NCBI GenBank assembly: GCA_016202645.1
Contig: JACQOF010000030.1
Coordinates: 1-63,529, forward strand
Length of the DNA stretch: 63,529 nt
Direction of reading: 5' to 3'
Source: a bacterium
GTDB taxonomy: Bacteria; Lindowbacteria; 2-12-FULL-62-27
In this document: positions 40,010 through 49,342 of the stretch, in pieces
Position numbering within the stretch: position 1 is the first letter of the stretch
How the letters are laid out: every line of letters begins with the position of its first letter
Translations under genes and position numbers: made by a program
Notes under the pieces: model-generated
The model's input: the letters and a program-made list of their open reading frames with translations, nothing else
Database searches by the model: none
What the model was told of the DNA's origin: nothing

Positions 40010-40921
40010 ATGAGAGTTGTATGGATTGTGCTTGCGGGGGCGGCGGTGTTGGGGTGTTCGGCGCGGAAGGCCGCCATCGGCACTCTGGGGACCGCGCTGG
40101 GGGATGCGGTGGCGCGGGGCGGGACCACGTATTCCCGGGATGACGATCCGGAACTCATTGCGGAGGCCGGGCCGGCGGCGCTGAAGACGATTGAAGGATT
40201 GATCGACGAGTCTCCGGCTCACACCGGGCTGCTCCTTACCGCCGCCAGCGGATTTACCCAGTATGCGTATGCCTATGTTCAGTGCGAGGCCGACTACGTC
40301 GAGGACCGGGACCTGGCGCGGTCGACGGAGCTTCGGGATCGCGCCCGGAAACTCTACCGGCGGGCTTTGGACTATGGTCTTCGGGGAATCGAGTCGTCCC
40401 ACCGGGATTTTCAGAAAAAATTGGATACGGATGCGCCGGCGGCTCTGGCGTCGATGCGTCGGCGCGATGTGCCGCTTCTCCACTGGACCGCGAACGCCTG
40501 GGGCGGGCTGATTGCCCTGTCGAAGGACAACGCGGATATGATGGCGGACCTGCCGCTCGTCGCGTCGATCGCCCGCCGGGCCCTGGAGCTGGAGCCGGAA
40601 TTTGGCGACGGCGCTCTCCACGATTTTTTTATCGCCTACGAAGGCGGCCGTCCGGCGGCGGCCGGCGGTTCGGCCGAGGCGGCCCGGCGGCATTTGGCGG
40701 AGGCCCGCCGGATCGGCGGCAACCGGCGGGTTGCGCCTTTGGTGATCTTCGCCGAAACGGTGCTGGTTGCCGAGCAGAACCGCGCGGAGTTTGAGCGGCT
40801 GATCGGCGAGGAGCTGGCGATGGACGTTGAACTCGACAAGAACCACCGCTTGGCGAATTTGATCCACCAGAAACGGGCGCGGTGGCTTCTGAACCGGATG
40901 GACACGCTCTTTGTGGAATAG
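40010..40921 (+). CDS. TRAP transporter T-component (TatT-like lipoprotein)
   Basis: A 303-residue lipoprotein: signal VVWIVLAGAAVLGCSARK with lipobox LGC, then helical TPR-like repeats (GLLLTAASGFTQYAYAYVQ, ARKLYRRALDYGLRGIES, VPLLHWTANAWGGLIALS, ALELEPEFGDGALHDFF). This matches the trimeric TatT proteins (TP0956-like) that work with TatP-type TRAP binding proteins. ATG 40010 is used. The stop region overlaps the tatP start by 11 bases. Confidence 0.8.
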   Translation: MRVVWIVLAGAAVLGCSARKAAIGTLGTALGDAVARGGTTYSRDDDPELIAEAGPAALKTIEGLIDESPAHTGLLLTAASGFTQYAYAYVQCEADYVEDRDLARSTELRDRARKLYRRALDYGLRGIESSHRDFQKKLDTDAPAALASMRRRDVPLLHWTANAWGGLIALSKDNADMMADLPLVASIARRALELEPEFGDGALHDFFIAYEGGRPAAAGGSAEAARRHLAEARRIGGNRRVAPLVIFAETVLVAEQNRAEFERLIGEELAMDVELDKNHRLANLIHQKRARWLLNRMDTLFVE

Positions 40922-41927
40922 ATTCGCCTGTCTGGCCGCCGTCTGTCTCTTGGCCGCCGTCCCCGCGTCGGCGCAGAAGGTTGTCGTGAAAATGGCGACG
41001 CTCGCGCCCAAGGGGTCCGCCTGGCATTTGATCCTGCAGGAAATGGGCGAGCGGTGGAAGGAGGCGTCGGGCGGAAAGGTGTCGCTCATTCTCTATCCGG
41101 GAATGGTGGCGGGCGACGACGCCGACGTGGTCCGCAAAATGCGCCTCGGGACTTTGAACGCGGCGCTCCTCACCAGCGTGGGCCTCGCCAATGTCGACCG
41201 GTCGATTTTGGCTCTCCAAGTTCCCATGATGTATGACTCGTACGAGGAACTCGACTACGTCCTCGACCGGATGAGCCCGAAACTTCGGAGCGAATACGAA
41301 AAAAAAGGTTTCGTCGTTCTCAACTGGGCGGACGGCGGCTGGGTTCATTTCTTCACCCAGTCGCCCGTCCATACGCCCGAAGACATGAAAGCCCTCAAGC
41401 TGTTTTCCTGGGCCGGCGACAACGAGGCGATCGAGCTTTGGAAAGCCGCCGGATTTAATCCCATTCCCCTGCCTTCGACTGAAATCTCCACCGCCCTCAA
41501 GACCGGCCTCGTCAGCTCGCTGTCGACGACTCTTCAGGCCGCCGTCATTTTCCAGTGGTACGACGCCGCACCGAACATGACGGACCTCAAATGGGCGGCT
41601 CTGCTCGGCGCCTCGGTGATCTCCAAATCAACCTGGAATAAAATCCCCGAGACGCTCCGTCCGGCGCTCCTCGCGGCGGCGCAGGAAGCCGGCCGAAAGA
41701 TGCGCAAGACAATCCGGGCGTCCGGCCCGGGGGAAATCCAGGCGATGAAGAAGCGGGGACTGAACGTCGTGCATCTGGACACCGCCGAAGCGGCGGTCTG
41801 GAGAAAAGCGGCGGAGGAGTTGTACCCGAGGATCCGGGACCGGATCGTGCCGGCTCGGGCGTTTGACGACGCTCTGAATTACAGGAAGGCCTACCGCAAA
41901 GAGATATCCGCCGCGCCTGGCAAGTGA
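40911..41927 (+). CDS. TRAP substrate-binding protein (DctP/TatP family)
   Basis: A 338-residue periplasmic binding protein with a signal peptide (CLAAVCLLAAVPASAQ). DctP motifs include ATLAPKGSAWHLILQEMGERW, MVAGDDADVVRKMRLGTLNAA, MKALKLFSWAGDNEAIELWKAAGFNPIPL and the late GLVSSLSTTLQAA. The start is TTG 40911, within the tatT 3' end, suggesting coupled translation. It captures an unidentified, possibly organic-acid-like, ligand for the downstream permease. Confidence 0.85.
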   Translation: MWNRFACLAAVCLLAAVPASAQKVVVKMATLAPKGSAWHLILQEMGERWKEASGGKVSLILYPGMVAGDDADVVRKMRLGTLNAALLTSVGLANVDRSILALQVPMMYDSYEELDYVLDRMSPKLRSEYEKKGFVVLNWADGGWVHFFTQSPVHTPEDMKALKLFSWAGDNEAIELWKAAGFNPIPLPSTEISTALKTGLVSSLSTTLQAAVIFQWYDAAPNMTDLKWAALLGASVISKSTWNKIPETLRPALLAAAQEAGRKMRKTIRASGPGEIQAMKKRGLNVVHLDTAEAAVWRKAAEELYPRIRDRIVPARAFDDALNYRKAYRKEISAAPGK

Positions 41928-43732
41928 ACTTCAAAGGCGTTCTGGACCGGATCGAGGCGGGCGCGCTGGTCGGCGCGCTGACGCTCTTCACAGCCCTGCC
42001 GCTGATCGACGCCGTCGGCCGGCCCCTCGGCGGGTTTCACATTCCCGGCTCCGCGTCCTATCTTCAACACCTCACGCTCTGGCTGACGTTCCTCGGAGGG
42101 CTTCTCGCGGCCGGCCGCCGCGCGCACTTGAAACTTTCCATGACGGAGATGTGGGCCGAAGGCGGCCTGCGGTCCGCGGCGACGCTGATCGGCTCGACCG
42201 TGGCCGCGGCGGTCTGCGCCGTACTGGCGCGCGCCAGCATGAGCGTGGTCGAGGCGGACCGGGAGATGGGGTCGGTTTTGCCGATCGGTCTTCCGGAATG
42301 GGTCAGCGAATGCGTGATGCCGGCCGCGCTGGGACTCATGGCGGTCCGGTTCATCCTCCAGTCTTCAAACCATCTCGCCGGGAAACTGACGGCGCTCGCC
42401 GGCGTCGCGGCGGCGTTTGGTCTCCATTTTTTTGCGGAATCAGCGGGGGCGTGGACGGCGCCGATGATCGGATTCATTCTCCTCGCGGCCATTCTCGGCG
42501 CGCCGATGTTTGTCGCGATGGGAGGCATCGCGCTCTTTCTATTTTTTAAGGACGGCACGCCCGTGGCGGCGGTGCCGGCGGAAATCTACCGCCTCATCGC
42601 CTCGCCCACTCTGCCGGCCATCCCGCTTCTCACGGCGTGCGGCTACATCCTGGCCGAATCAAAAGCCTCGGAACGGCTGGTCCGGTTTTTCCGGGCCATC
42701 TTCGGATGGATGCCCGGCGGCGTGTCGGTTCTGGTGCTGTCGGTCTGCGTTCTCTTCACGACCTTCACCGGCGGTTCCGGCGTGACGATCATCGCGCTCG
42801 GAGGACTCGTGCTTCCGATTCTCCTCAAGGACGGCTATCCGGAGGGATTTTCCATCGGCCTTGTGACGGCGGCGGGAAGTCTCGGCCTGCTGTTTCCGCC
42901 GAGCCTGCCGGTCATTCTCTACAGCGTCGTGGCCAACGTCCCGGCCGACCAGTTGTATCTGGCGGGTCTGGTTCCGGGACTGCTTCTGGTTGTGATCGTC
43001 GCGGTCTACAGCTCTATCGTCGGTTTCCGGATGCGGGCGGCCCGACAGACGTTTTCCGGCCGGGAGGCCTTGGCCGCGTTCTGGGAGGCGAAGTGGGAAC
43101 TGTCGGTGCCGGTTCTGGTGATCGTCCTTTTCGGAACGGGCATGACGTCGATGGTGGAAGCGGCGGCGGCGGCCTGCGCATATTCGGTCCTGATCGAGTG
43201 CTTCATTTTCCGGGACATCCACGTGACGCGGGGTCTACCGACGGTCCTCCTCAAATCCGCAACGCTGGTGGGCGCGGTCCTCATGCTGCTCTCGACCGCG
43301 ATGGGCCTCACGAGTTATCTGGTGGACGCGCAGATCCCGGACCTGCTCCTGGCCGAAGTCCAATCCCGGATCGACTCGCCGGTGGTTTTTCTTCTGGCCC
43401 TGAATGCCCTGCTTCTCGTCCTCGGCAGTGTCCTGGAAATCTATTCGGGCATCGTCATTCTCGCGCCGCTTCTGGTGCCCATGGGCCTCGCCTACGGCAT
43501 CGACCCGGTGCATCTTGGAATCATTTTCCTGGCCAATCTGGAACTCGGATTCATTTTCCCGCCGGTGGGCCTCAACCTCCTCCTGGCCTCATCGCGTTTC
43601 GGCAAGCCCCTCACGTCGCTCTACCGGCACGTCTGGGTATTCCTGCTCATCCGCGGCGCCGGGGTCCTCCTCATCACCTATCTGCCGCAACTTTCGACCG
43701 GGATCCTGCGGTGGATGGGACGGTATCCATAG
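41924..43732 (+). CDS. TRAP transporter fused permease (DctQ-DctM)
   Basis: A 602-residue membrane protein. Residues 1-150 are the small DctQ-like subunit (four helices). From about 165 the large DctM-like subunit follows with GAPMFVAMGGIALFLFF, AIPLLTACGYILAESKAS, FTTFTGGSGVTIIALGGLVLPIL, AGSLGLLFPPSLPVILYSVV and LGIIFLANLELGFIFPPVGLNLLLAS. Fused QM permeases import solute using a sodium or proton gradient. GTG 41924 overlaps the binding-protein stop. Confidence 0.9.
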   Translation: MNFKGVLDRIEAGALVGALTLFTALPLIDAVGRPLGGFHIPGSASYLQHLTLWLTFLGGLLAAGRRAHLKLSMTEMWAEGGLRSAATLIGSTVAAAVCAVLARASMSVVEADREMGSVLPIGLPEWVSECVMPAALGLMAVRFILQSSNHLAGKLTALAGVAAAFGLHFFAESAGAWTAPMIGFILLAAILGAPMFVAMGGIALFLFFKDGTPVAAVPAEIYRLIASPTLPAIPLLTACGYILAESKASERLVRFFRAIFGWMPGGVSVLVLSVCVLFTTFTGGSGVTIIALGGLVLPILLKDGYPEGFSIGLVTAAGSLGLLFPPSLPVILYSVVANVPADQLYLAGLVPGLLLVVIVAVYSSIVGFRMRAARQTFSGREALAAFWEAKWELSVPVLVIVLFGTGMTSMVEAAAAACAYSVLIECFIFRDIHVTRGLPTVLLKSATLVGAVLMLLSTAMGLTSYLVDAQIPDLLLAEVQSRIDSPVVFLLALNALLLVLGSVLEIYSGIVILAPLLVPMGLAYGIDPVHLGIIFLANLELGFIFPPVGLNLLLASSRFGKPLTSLYRHVWVFLLIRGAGVLLITYLPQLSTGILRWMGRYP

Positions 43733-43737
43733 TATTT

Positions 43738-43751
43738 TCTCCAATTGGAGA
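43738..43751. other. 14-bp perfect palindrome after TRAP operon
   Basis: TCTCCAATTGGAGA, six bases after the permease stop. No T-run follows, so a terminator role is doubtful; it could be a protein-binding site. Confidence 0.35.
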
Positions 43752-43787
43752 TTATGTTGCGCACGGATCAAGGATACGCCCGTAGGC

Positions 43788-43815
43788 TTGACAATTTCCC
43801 CTCGTAACGTATAAA
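43788..43815 (+). promoter_or_regulatory. Promoter of initiator tRNA
   Basis: TTGACA (43788-43793), 16-base spacer, TATAAA (43810-43815), about 38 bases upstream of the tRNA. Confidence 0.7.
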
Positions 43816-43853
43816 CGTCCGGAGCTTCCGCGCGTGCGCGTGGAGGACAGGGA

Positions 43854-43927
<74 letters not shown>

Positions 43928-43985
43928 CGATATTCCCGAGCCGAGGGGACTCGGATCATCTTAGGATTACCTGAGGAGGCAAAGT

Positions 43986-44249
43986 ATGGCGAAGAAGAAA
44001 AGAAAGCCGAGCGCGGCATTCATGAAACCGGTGACGCCGAGCGCGGCGCTGGCGGCCATTGTCGGAAGCAAGCCGCTTCCGCGGACAGAGGTCACCAAGA
44101 AATTATGGGCCTACATCAAGCGAAAGAAACTGCAGGATCCGAAGGCCCGGCGGAACATCATCGCGGATGCGACGCTGAAGGCTGTTTTGGGCAAGGGCAA
44201 GGTCGACATGTTTGAGATGACCAAGCTCGTCAGCAAAAACCTGAAGTAG
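43986..44249 (+). CDS. SWIB-domain protein
   Basis: An 87-residue protein: a Lys-rich N-terminus (MAKKKRKPSAAF) followed by a full SWIB/MDM2 domain (LAAIVGSKPLPRTEVTKKLWAYIKRKKLQDPKARRNIIADATLKAV and FEMTKLVSKNLK). GAGGAGG lies upstream of ATG 43986. In bacteria such small SWIB proteins occur alone or fused to topoisomerase and are thought to be chromatin-associated. It may share the tRNA-fMet promoter. Confidence 0.9.
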   Translation: MAKKKRKPSAAFMKPVTPSAALAAIVGSKPLPRTEVTKKLWAYIKRKKLQDPKARRNIIADATLKAVLGKGKVDMFEMTKLVSKNLK

Positions 44250-44295
44250 AGCATAACCAAGTCAGTCGAGGGCGGGACCCTTTTATAAGAATGAA

Positions 44296-44315
44296 CTGCG
44301 GCCCATAGGCCGCAG
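44296..44315. terminator. Strong hairpin after SWIB gene
   Basis: CTGCGGCC-CATA-GGCCGCAG: a perfect 8-bp stem with a 4-base loop, 46 bases after the SWIB stop. There is no T-run, so termination is possible but not certain. Confidence 0.45.
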
Positions 44316-44376
44316 CCAGGGCGGTTCGTCCGTACAGATTCAGGGGGTGGTTGGGTCGAGAGGGGGAGTATGGGGC

Positions 44377-45945
44377 ATGAACCATTCCAAATTCACATGT
44401 CTCGGCGGCGCGATCCTTTTGTGCATCCTGCTACATGGATCCATAGCCTGTCTGGCTGTCTCGGCCGCGGATACCCCCTCCATTCGAATTCGGATCATCT
44501 TCCCGCCTGACGGGATGCGCGTGCCCGCGGTCGACCGGCTTTTTGTGTTTGGCTCGGTTGAGCCGCCTGGCGCTCGAGTCAGGATCAACGGCATAGACAC
44601 CCCCATCATCCAAACTGCCACGGGCGGCTGGCTGGGCGTTGTCCCGGTTCAGCCTCGTACGTCGGAGATTGCCGTTACCGCGCGCCTGCCGGGCGGATCC
44701 GAAATCCGAGAAGTTCGGCGACTTCGGCCCCGGCGCGGCGGCGGGGACGGGGACGAATCCGAAGATCGTGTGGTCAGCGTCCTGCCGGACGAACGCGTCT
44801 GGCGCCCGTCGCGTATGGGACGGATCGTGGACGACACGGTATTTCTCCGGTCCGGTCCGGACGACGGCGTCGAGCAGGCCGGCTACGAATTCCGGCTGGA
44901 CTCGGATGTCCTCGTGACGGTTGTCGGAAAAATCGGCCGGTCACTGCATGTGAGGCTGTCCCAGGTCGAATCCGTTTGGATTGATGATTTTGCCGTGAAA
45001 CTTCTGCCAAAAAATACCGAAATCCCCAAAAGCCACGTCCACGCTTGGACGGCGTCCCGGACGGAACGGTCGACGCTCCTCCAGACCGCCTTGAATAACC
45101 GCCTGCCCTACCGGCTGACGGCTTCGTTGGACGGCATGACCCTCACGCTTAAAATCTACGGGGCGATCTCGAACACCGACTGGTTTCACTACGCCTCCGG
45201 CGACCCGTGGATCCAGCAGGCCGCATGGTCGCATCCGGCGGAGGAGGTCTATCAGCTGGACATCGCGCTGAAACAGCCGGTCTGGGGATACGATCTCGGA
45301 TACCGGAACAGTAAACTTACACTCGAATTGTTTGACCCGCCGCCCCAGCCTCCAGAAAAATCGCGGCGCCGGGCGCTGGCGTCGCCGCTCGAAGGCGTCA
45401 CCGTCTGTCTCGACCCCGGCCATCCGCCGATGGGCGCGACGGGGCCGCATGGAACCCCGGAGGCGGTCGTCAGCTGGGCGCTGTCGGAAAAACTTCGGGA
45501 AGTGCTCGAGACCCGCGGCGCGCGGGTGGTGCTGACGCGGACACAGCATGACACGGTGGCGCTGCCGGTCCGGGTCAAGCGCGCGCTCGCCGCGAAGGCT
45601 GACCTCTTCGTTTCCCTGCACGCCAACGCCCTTCCGCCAGGCGACGATCCGTTCCAGAAAAACGGATTCGGAGTTTACTTCTACCAGCCCTTGAGCCTCC
45701 CGCTCGCGGAATCCGTCCACGGCGCCCTCCGGGAATATATTCCTCTCCGGGATGATGGCCTCCATTTCGGAAATCTCCACGTCCTCCGCCAAACCGCCAT
45801 GCCCTCGGTCCTGATCGAGCACGGCTATCTCATCTGGCCCCCGGAAGAGGACCTCCTGCTCGATCCTGATTTTCAGAGACGCTGCGCGCTTGCGACCGTT
45901 TCTGGAATCGAGGCGTTTCTGAAACGGCGGCAGGCGCGGCGCTGA
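44377..45945 (+). CDS. N-acetylmuramoyl-L-alanine amidase (Amidase_3, AmiC-type)
   Basis: A 522-residue secreted enzyme. A signal peptide is followed by an Ig-like N-terminal domain (FPPDGMRVPAVDRLFVFGSV...) and an SH3-like region. The catalytic domain spans about residues 335-520: VCLDPGHPPMGATGPHGTPEA (zinc His and Glu), VVLTRTQ, ADLFVSLHANA (second His), GVYFYQ and PSVLIEHGYLI (catalytic Glu). It splits the amide bond between MurNAc and the peptide in the periplasm. ATG 44377 is chosen over an out-of-frame ATG at 44370. The 3' end overlaps addA on the other strand by 116 bases. Confidence 0.85.
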   Translation: MNHSKFTCLGGAILLCILLHGSIACLAVSAADTPSIRIRIIFPPDGMRVPAVDRLFVFGSVEPPGARVRINGIDTPIIQTATGGWLGVVPVQPRTSEIAVTARLPGGSEIREVRRLRPRRGGGDGDESEDRVVSVLPDERVWRPSRMGRIVDDTVFLRSGPDDGVEQAGYEFRLDSDVLVTVVGKIGRSLHVRLSQVESVWIDDFAVKLLPKNTEIPKSHVHAWTASRTERSTLLQTALNNRLPYRLTASLDGMTLTLKIYGAISNTDWFHYASGDPWIQQAAWSHPAEEVYQLDIALKQPVWGYDLGYRNSKLTLELFDPPPQPPEKSRRRALASPLEGVTVCLDPGHPPMGATGPHGTPEAVVSWALSEKLREVLETRGARVVLTRTQHDTVALPVRVKRALAAKADLFVSLHANALPPGDDPFQKNGFGVYFYQPLSLPLAESVHGALREYIPLRDDGLHFGNLHVLRQTAMPSVLIEHGYLIWPPEEDLLLDPDFQRRCALATVSGIEAFLKRRQARR

Positions 45946-48900
45946 AAAACGCCTGAATCCATCCGGCGGCGTCTTCCGCCCGGACGGGTTCCTTGAGGAG
46001 GGTCTGGGCGCCGATCAGAAATTGCAGGGCGATGGTGACTTCGCTGATATCAAGCGCGCGGCAGACCGCCAGGGCATAAGCCATGAGCTGGCCGCGGTAG
46101 GGGCCGAAATTCTCTTTCGGGCTTTCGTACTTGTAGTCGACGATGGTTACGGCGGTGTCTTCCACCAGCAGGAGATCCATCTTGCCGTTGATTTCGCGGC
46201 GGTCCATCCGAAGGAAAAATGGGTATTCCCGCAAACAGCCCGCGGCGCCGCGGGTCCGCATCGTTCCGGCCAGGCTTCCCTTCAGAAACCGGTGGAGGTT
46301 GTCGGAGAGTTCTTCAAGCTGGGTTTCTGGAATGTCGGAGGACCGGCGGAGATGGCGGATGCGCTCGTCGATCCATTGGGCCTGCCGGGCGGGATCCGAA
46401 TGGAGAGGGATGCGCGCGAGCAGGTCATGCGCGAGGTTGCCGAGCGCGACGGCGAAACGGAATGTCCCGACGGCCCGTTGACTCCGCGCGGGTTCTTCGG
46501 TGAGAAAATCCCTCGCGGTGTGCACGCTCCGGCGAGGGGGCGGACAGGGATGTCCAGTCCCCGGAGCTCCAGACTCAGGAAATCCCAGGACGGGATTTCC
46601 TTCAATCTGCGAAGGGGGCGTGATGAATCCCGCCCCGGAAGATTCGCAGAGCCTTCGCAGGGACTCGGGATCGGGCGGCGCGGCTTCCGGAGGATCGGCC
46701 TGCCGCAGTATGGGGACGTCCCGGATTTCCATCCACTTTTCCGAACCGTTTTCAATTTCCGACAAAAACGACGCGAGGATCGGCCAGAACGTTTTCCGGT
46801 CCCATACCCTGGGCCGGCCGTCCTTGCGGATTCCCGCCGAGGCCGGCCCCGGCAGGATGAGCCGGTCGATGGCGCGGGTCAGGGCCACGTAGAGCAGGCG
46901 TTCGCGTTCCTCGGTTTCCGCCGATTCTTCCCGCGCGCAGGATTCCTCATAGCCGGGCGTTTTCCAGGTACTGCCGGAATACGGCACGTCGACCCGAAAG
47001 GCCAATCGCCCGGAGCGACGGTCGGTCCCCTCGATCGGTCCGGCGAAAAAATGGATGAGCGGCGCCGAAGCGCCGGTCTGTCCGAGAAGGTCCGGCAGAA
47101 CGACGACCGGAAACTGCAGGCCCTTGGCCTGGTGGATCGTCATGAGCTTGACGCAGTCGGATCCCTCCGAATCGTCCGCCGCGGACTGCCGCTCTCTCTG
47201 CCGGACCAGCCGCCAGGCGGTTTCGAGAAAGGCGCGGTGCGGATCCGGCCGGTGATCGGCGAACTGCGAGGCGAGGCGCAGGAGGCAATCGACATTTTTC
47301 ATCCGCGCGGCCGATTCGCCCAGCCCGGCGGAAATCGCGTGAAATCCGGATTCGCCGATGACCCAGGACAGGAGCGCCGCCGGCGTCATCCGGGCGCGCG
47401 CGCGAATATCCTGGACGAGGCGTTTGAAGCGATCGAGGGATTCCCGGTCTCTGGCGGAAAGTTCGCCGGGTGCGGGCCCATCCGACAGAAACGCACGCCG
47501 GATGTCTCCGCCCTCCGATATCAGAAGCAATCCCGCGTCGGACAATCCGCCGACGCATGACCTGAGCGCGCCGAAACAGGCCATGTGGTCGGAGGGATCG
47601 AAAACGGAAGTCAGAACATTGAGCAGATCAAACACCTCGCGGGACTCGAACGCCCGGCCGCCTTTCACGATCTCGTACGGGATCCCGTTTTGCCGGAAGG
47701 ATTCCTCGAAGGGTTCCATGGAGGACATTTTCCTGAAGAGCAGAGCGTAGTCCTGAAGGGGCCGGCCGGCGGAACGGATCTCCGCCACCACCGCCGCCGC
47801 TTCGGTCTCGCGCCGCGCGCCGGCGTTCTGGCCGGGCGGAAGGCGAAGCCACAAAATCGGCGGGCATGGATGTCCTGTCTCCAACGCTCCAGGATCAGAA
47901 CATCCCGGGATGGGATGTTCTTCAATTTCGGGAAATTCCATCCGCTGGAAGGGCGGGTGACGGCGGTCCCCGATCCGTTCGGCGGACCACACATGATTTC
48001 CGAAGAGCCGGTTGACCGCGTCGACCAGTTCCCGGCGGCTGCGGTGATTGCGCTTGAGCGAGAGCGCGGAGCCTTCCGCCGCGAGTTTTTTCCAGAGGCG
48101 GTTGAATTCGTCCACGTCGGCGCCGCGAAACCGGTAGATGGATTGTTCCCAGTCACCCACCGCAAAAAGCGCGGCTGTCCGGCCGTCGACCAGACGCTCG
48201 ACGATGCGGACCTGAATGGGATTGACGTCCTGAAACTCGTCCACGAGGACGGCCTCGAATCGGTCCCGGTAATGCCGGCGGACTTCCGGATGGCCGCTCA
48301 AGAGCCGGATCGTCAGTTGTTCCAGATCGGAAAAGTCGAGACACCCGCGCCGCCGCTTGGCGTCGGTGTAGAGAAGGTCCATCCTTAGAAGAAGTTCCCG
48401 AAGGGTGGCGATCGAGTCGCGCTCGATGTTCACGGCCAGTTGATCGCCGATGAGAGCGAGTTCGTGGCTGAGAGACTCGAATAACTCCGAAAATCCGGCC
48501 GGCATCTTCCCCGGCACGGTCTTGAGGCGCCGTTCCGAGTAGTCCCAGCGGGCCCGTTCCAGGCCGTGGAAGAACAGTTCCGTTCCGGCCTCGGGGCCGG
48601 CGGTGTTCAGGACGCCGGACAGCGCCGCAGAGATCTCGCCGATCCGGATCTGAAGACGCTCGCCGGACGGCGCCCCGGCCGCCAGTTGATTCAGCGACGC
48701 GGCGGCCGCCCGGAAATCCGGGACGGCGGGATCCTGTCCCGGCTCAAGGTCGTCCGGAAGGACCGCGTAGGACTGGAGTTTCTGGTGGAGCGCGGCGAGC
48801 GCGTCGACCAGGCTCTCGCTGTGGGGACCGCCGCCGTGCAGAAGAAACCGCGCGGACATGTCGGCCGCCCGGACGTCGCGGACCGCCGCGTCGAGCACGG

Positions 48901-49342
48901 CGCGGACGCCGGCGGCCTCCCGCATCGCGTCGGCTTCCTCCTCCGGCAGAAGCTGGAACGAGGGGTCGATGCCGGCCTCGGCGGCCTGTTCCCGGAGGAT
49001 GCGCGCGCCGAACGCGTGGATGGTGGATATCCATCCGCCGGCCAGCTGTTGCCGGCACTGATCCAGCCGCGCGGCTTTTTGAAGATCCCGTTCGGCGTCG
49101 AGCCTCAGGGCCAGTTCCTGCCGGACGCGGACCTGCATTTCGGCGGCGGCTTTTTCCGTGAAGGTAAACGCGAGAATCCTCCCGGGGTCGACGCCCTGCT
49201 CGAGAATGTCGATGTATTTCGCGACGAGCGTCGCCGTCTTGCCGCTGCCGGCGCCGGCGCAGAGGCAGAGGTTCTTCCCATGCCCGAGGGCCGCGGTCTG
49301 TTCGGCGTTCGGCTTGAAGGGCTCTTTGATTTCCGTCGACAT
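45830..49342 (-). CDS. addA: AddA-type helicase-nuclease
   Basis: A 1170-residue UvrD-family helicase with a C-terminal nuclease. Helicase motifs: NAEQTAALGH (Q motif), CAGAGSGKTATLVAKYIDIL (Walker A, about residues 27-46), AFTFTEKAAAEM, DFSDLEQL, VLVDEFQDVNPIQ (Walker B), DWEQSIYRFRGA, LKRNHRSR, MTIHQAKGLQFPVVVLPDL and LLYVALTRAIDRLILPGP. The C-terminal PD-(D/E)XK part has GKMDLLLVEDTAVTIVDYKYE. ATG 49342 shares its A with the addB stop (TGATG). Two 59-bp hairpin elements lie inside the frame. With AddB it processes double-strand ends for recombination. Confidence 0.9.
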   Translation of the reverse strand: MSTEIKEPFKPNAEQTAALGHGKNLCLCAGAGSGKTATLVAKYIDILEQGVDPGRILAFTFTEKAAAEMQVRVRQELALRLDAERDLQKAARLDQCRQQLAGGWISTIHAFGARILREQAAEAGIDPSFQLLPEEEADAMREAAGVRAVLDAAVRDVRAADMSARFLLHGGGPHSESLVDALAALHQKLQSYAVLPDDLEPGQDPAVPDFRAAAASLNQLAAGAPSGERLQIRIGEISAALSGVLNTAGPEAGTELFFHGLERARWDYSERRLKTVPGKMPAGFSELFESLSHELALIGDQLAVNIERDSIATLRELLLRMDLLYTDAKRRRGCLDFSDLEQLTIRLLSGHPEVRRHYRDRFEAVLVDEFQDVNPIQVRIVERLVDGRTAALFAVGDWEQSIYRFRGADVDEFNRLWKKLAAEGSALSLKRNHRSRRELVDAVNRLFGNHVWSAERIGDRRHPPFQRMEFPEIEEHPIPGCSDPGALETGHPCPPILWLRLPPGQNAGARRETEAAAVVAEIRSAGRPLQDYALLFRKMSSMEPFEESFRQNGIPYEIVKGGRAFESREVFDLLNVLTSVFDPSDHMACFGALRSCVGGLSDAGLLLISEGGDIRRAFLSDGPAPGELSARDRESLDRFKRLVQDIRARARMTPAALLSWVIGESGFHAISAGLGESAARMKNVDCLLRLASQFADHRPDPHRAFLETAWRLVRQRERQSAADDSEGSDCVKLMTIHQAKGLQFPVVVLPDLLGQTGASAPLIHFFAGPIEGTDRRSGRLAFRVDVPYSGSTWKTPGYEESCAREESAETEERERLLYVALTRAIDRLILPGPASAGIRKDGRPRVWDRKTFWPILASFLSEIENGSEKWMEIRDVPILRQADPPEAAPPDPESLRRLCESSGAGFITPPSQIEGNPVLGFPESGAPGTGHPCPPPRRSVHTARDFLTEEPARSQRAVGTFRFAVALGNLAHDLLARIPLHSDPARQAQWIDERIRHLRRSSDIPETQLEELSDNLHRFLKGSLAGTMRTRGAAGCLREYPFFLRMDRREINGKMDLLLVEDTAVTIVDYKYESPKENFGPYRGQLMAYALAVCRALDISEVTIALQFLIGAQTLLKEPVRAEDAAGWIQAFFSAAPAAVSETPRFQKRSQARSVSENQDRAGGPLPGAR
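46542..46600. repeat. 59-bp double-hairpin element in addA, copy B
   Basis: GGACA-GGGA-TGTCC at the left and GGAAATCCC-AGGAC-GGGATTTCC (46578-46600) at the right. On - it encodes NPVLGFPESGAPGTGHPCPP within AddA. Same length and layout as copy A (47862-47920). Confidence 0.7.
47862..47920. repeat. 59-bp double-hairpin element in addA, copy A
   Basis: Left hairpin GGGCAT-GG-ATGTCC (one G-T pair), right hairpin GAACATCCC-GGGAT-GGGATGTTC (47898-47920). On - it encodes HPIPGCSDPGALETGHPCPP. The stem differs from copy B with compensating changes on both arms. Confidence 0.7.

Noticed and set aside
46022-47560. 512-residue open frame on +
   Set aside because: Antisense to the helicase and nuclease domains of addA, whose motifs are complete.
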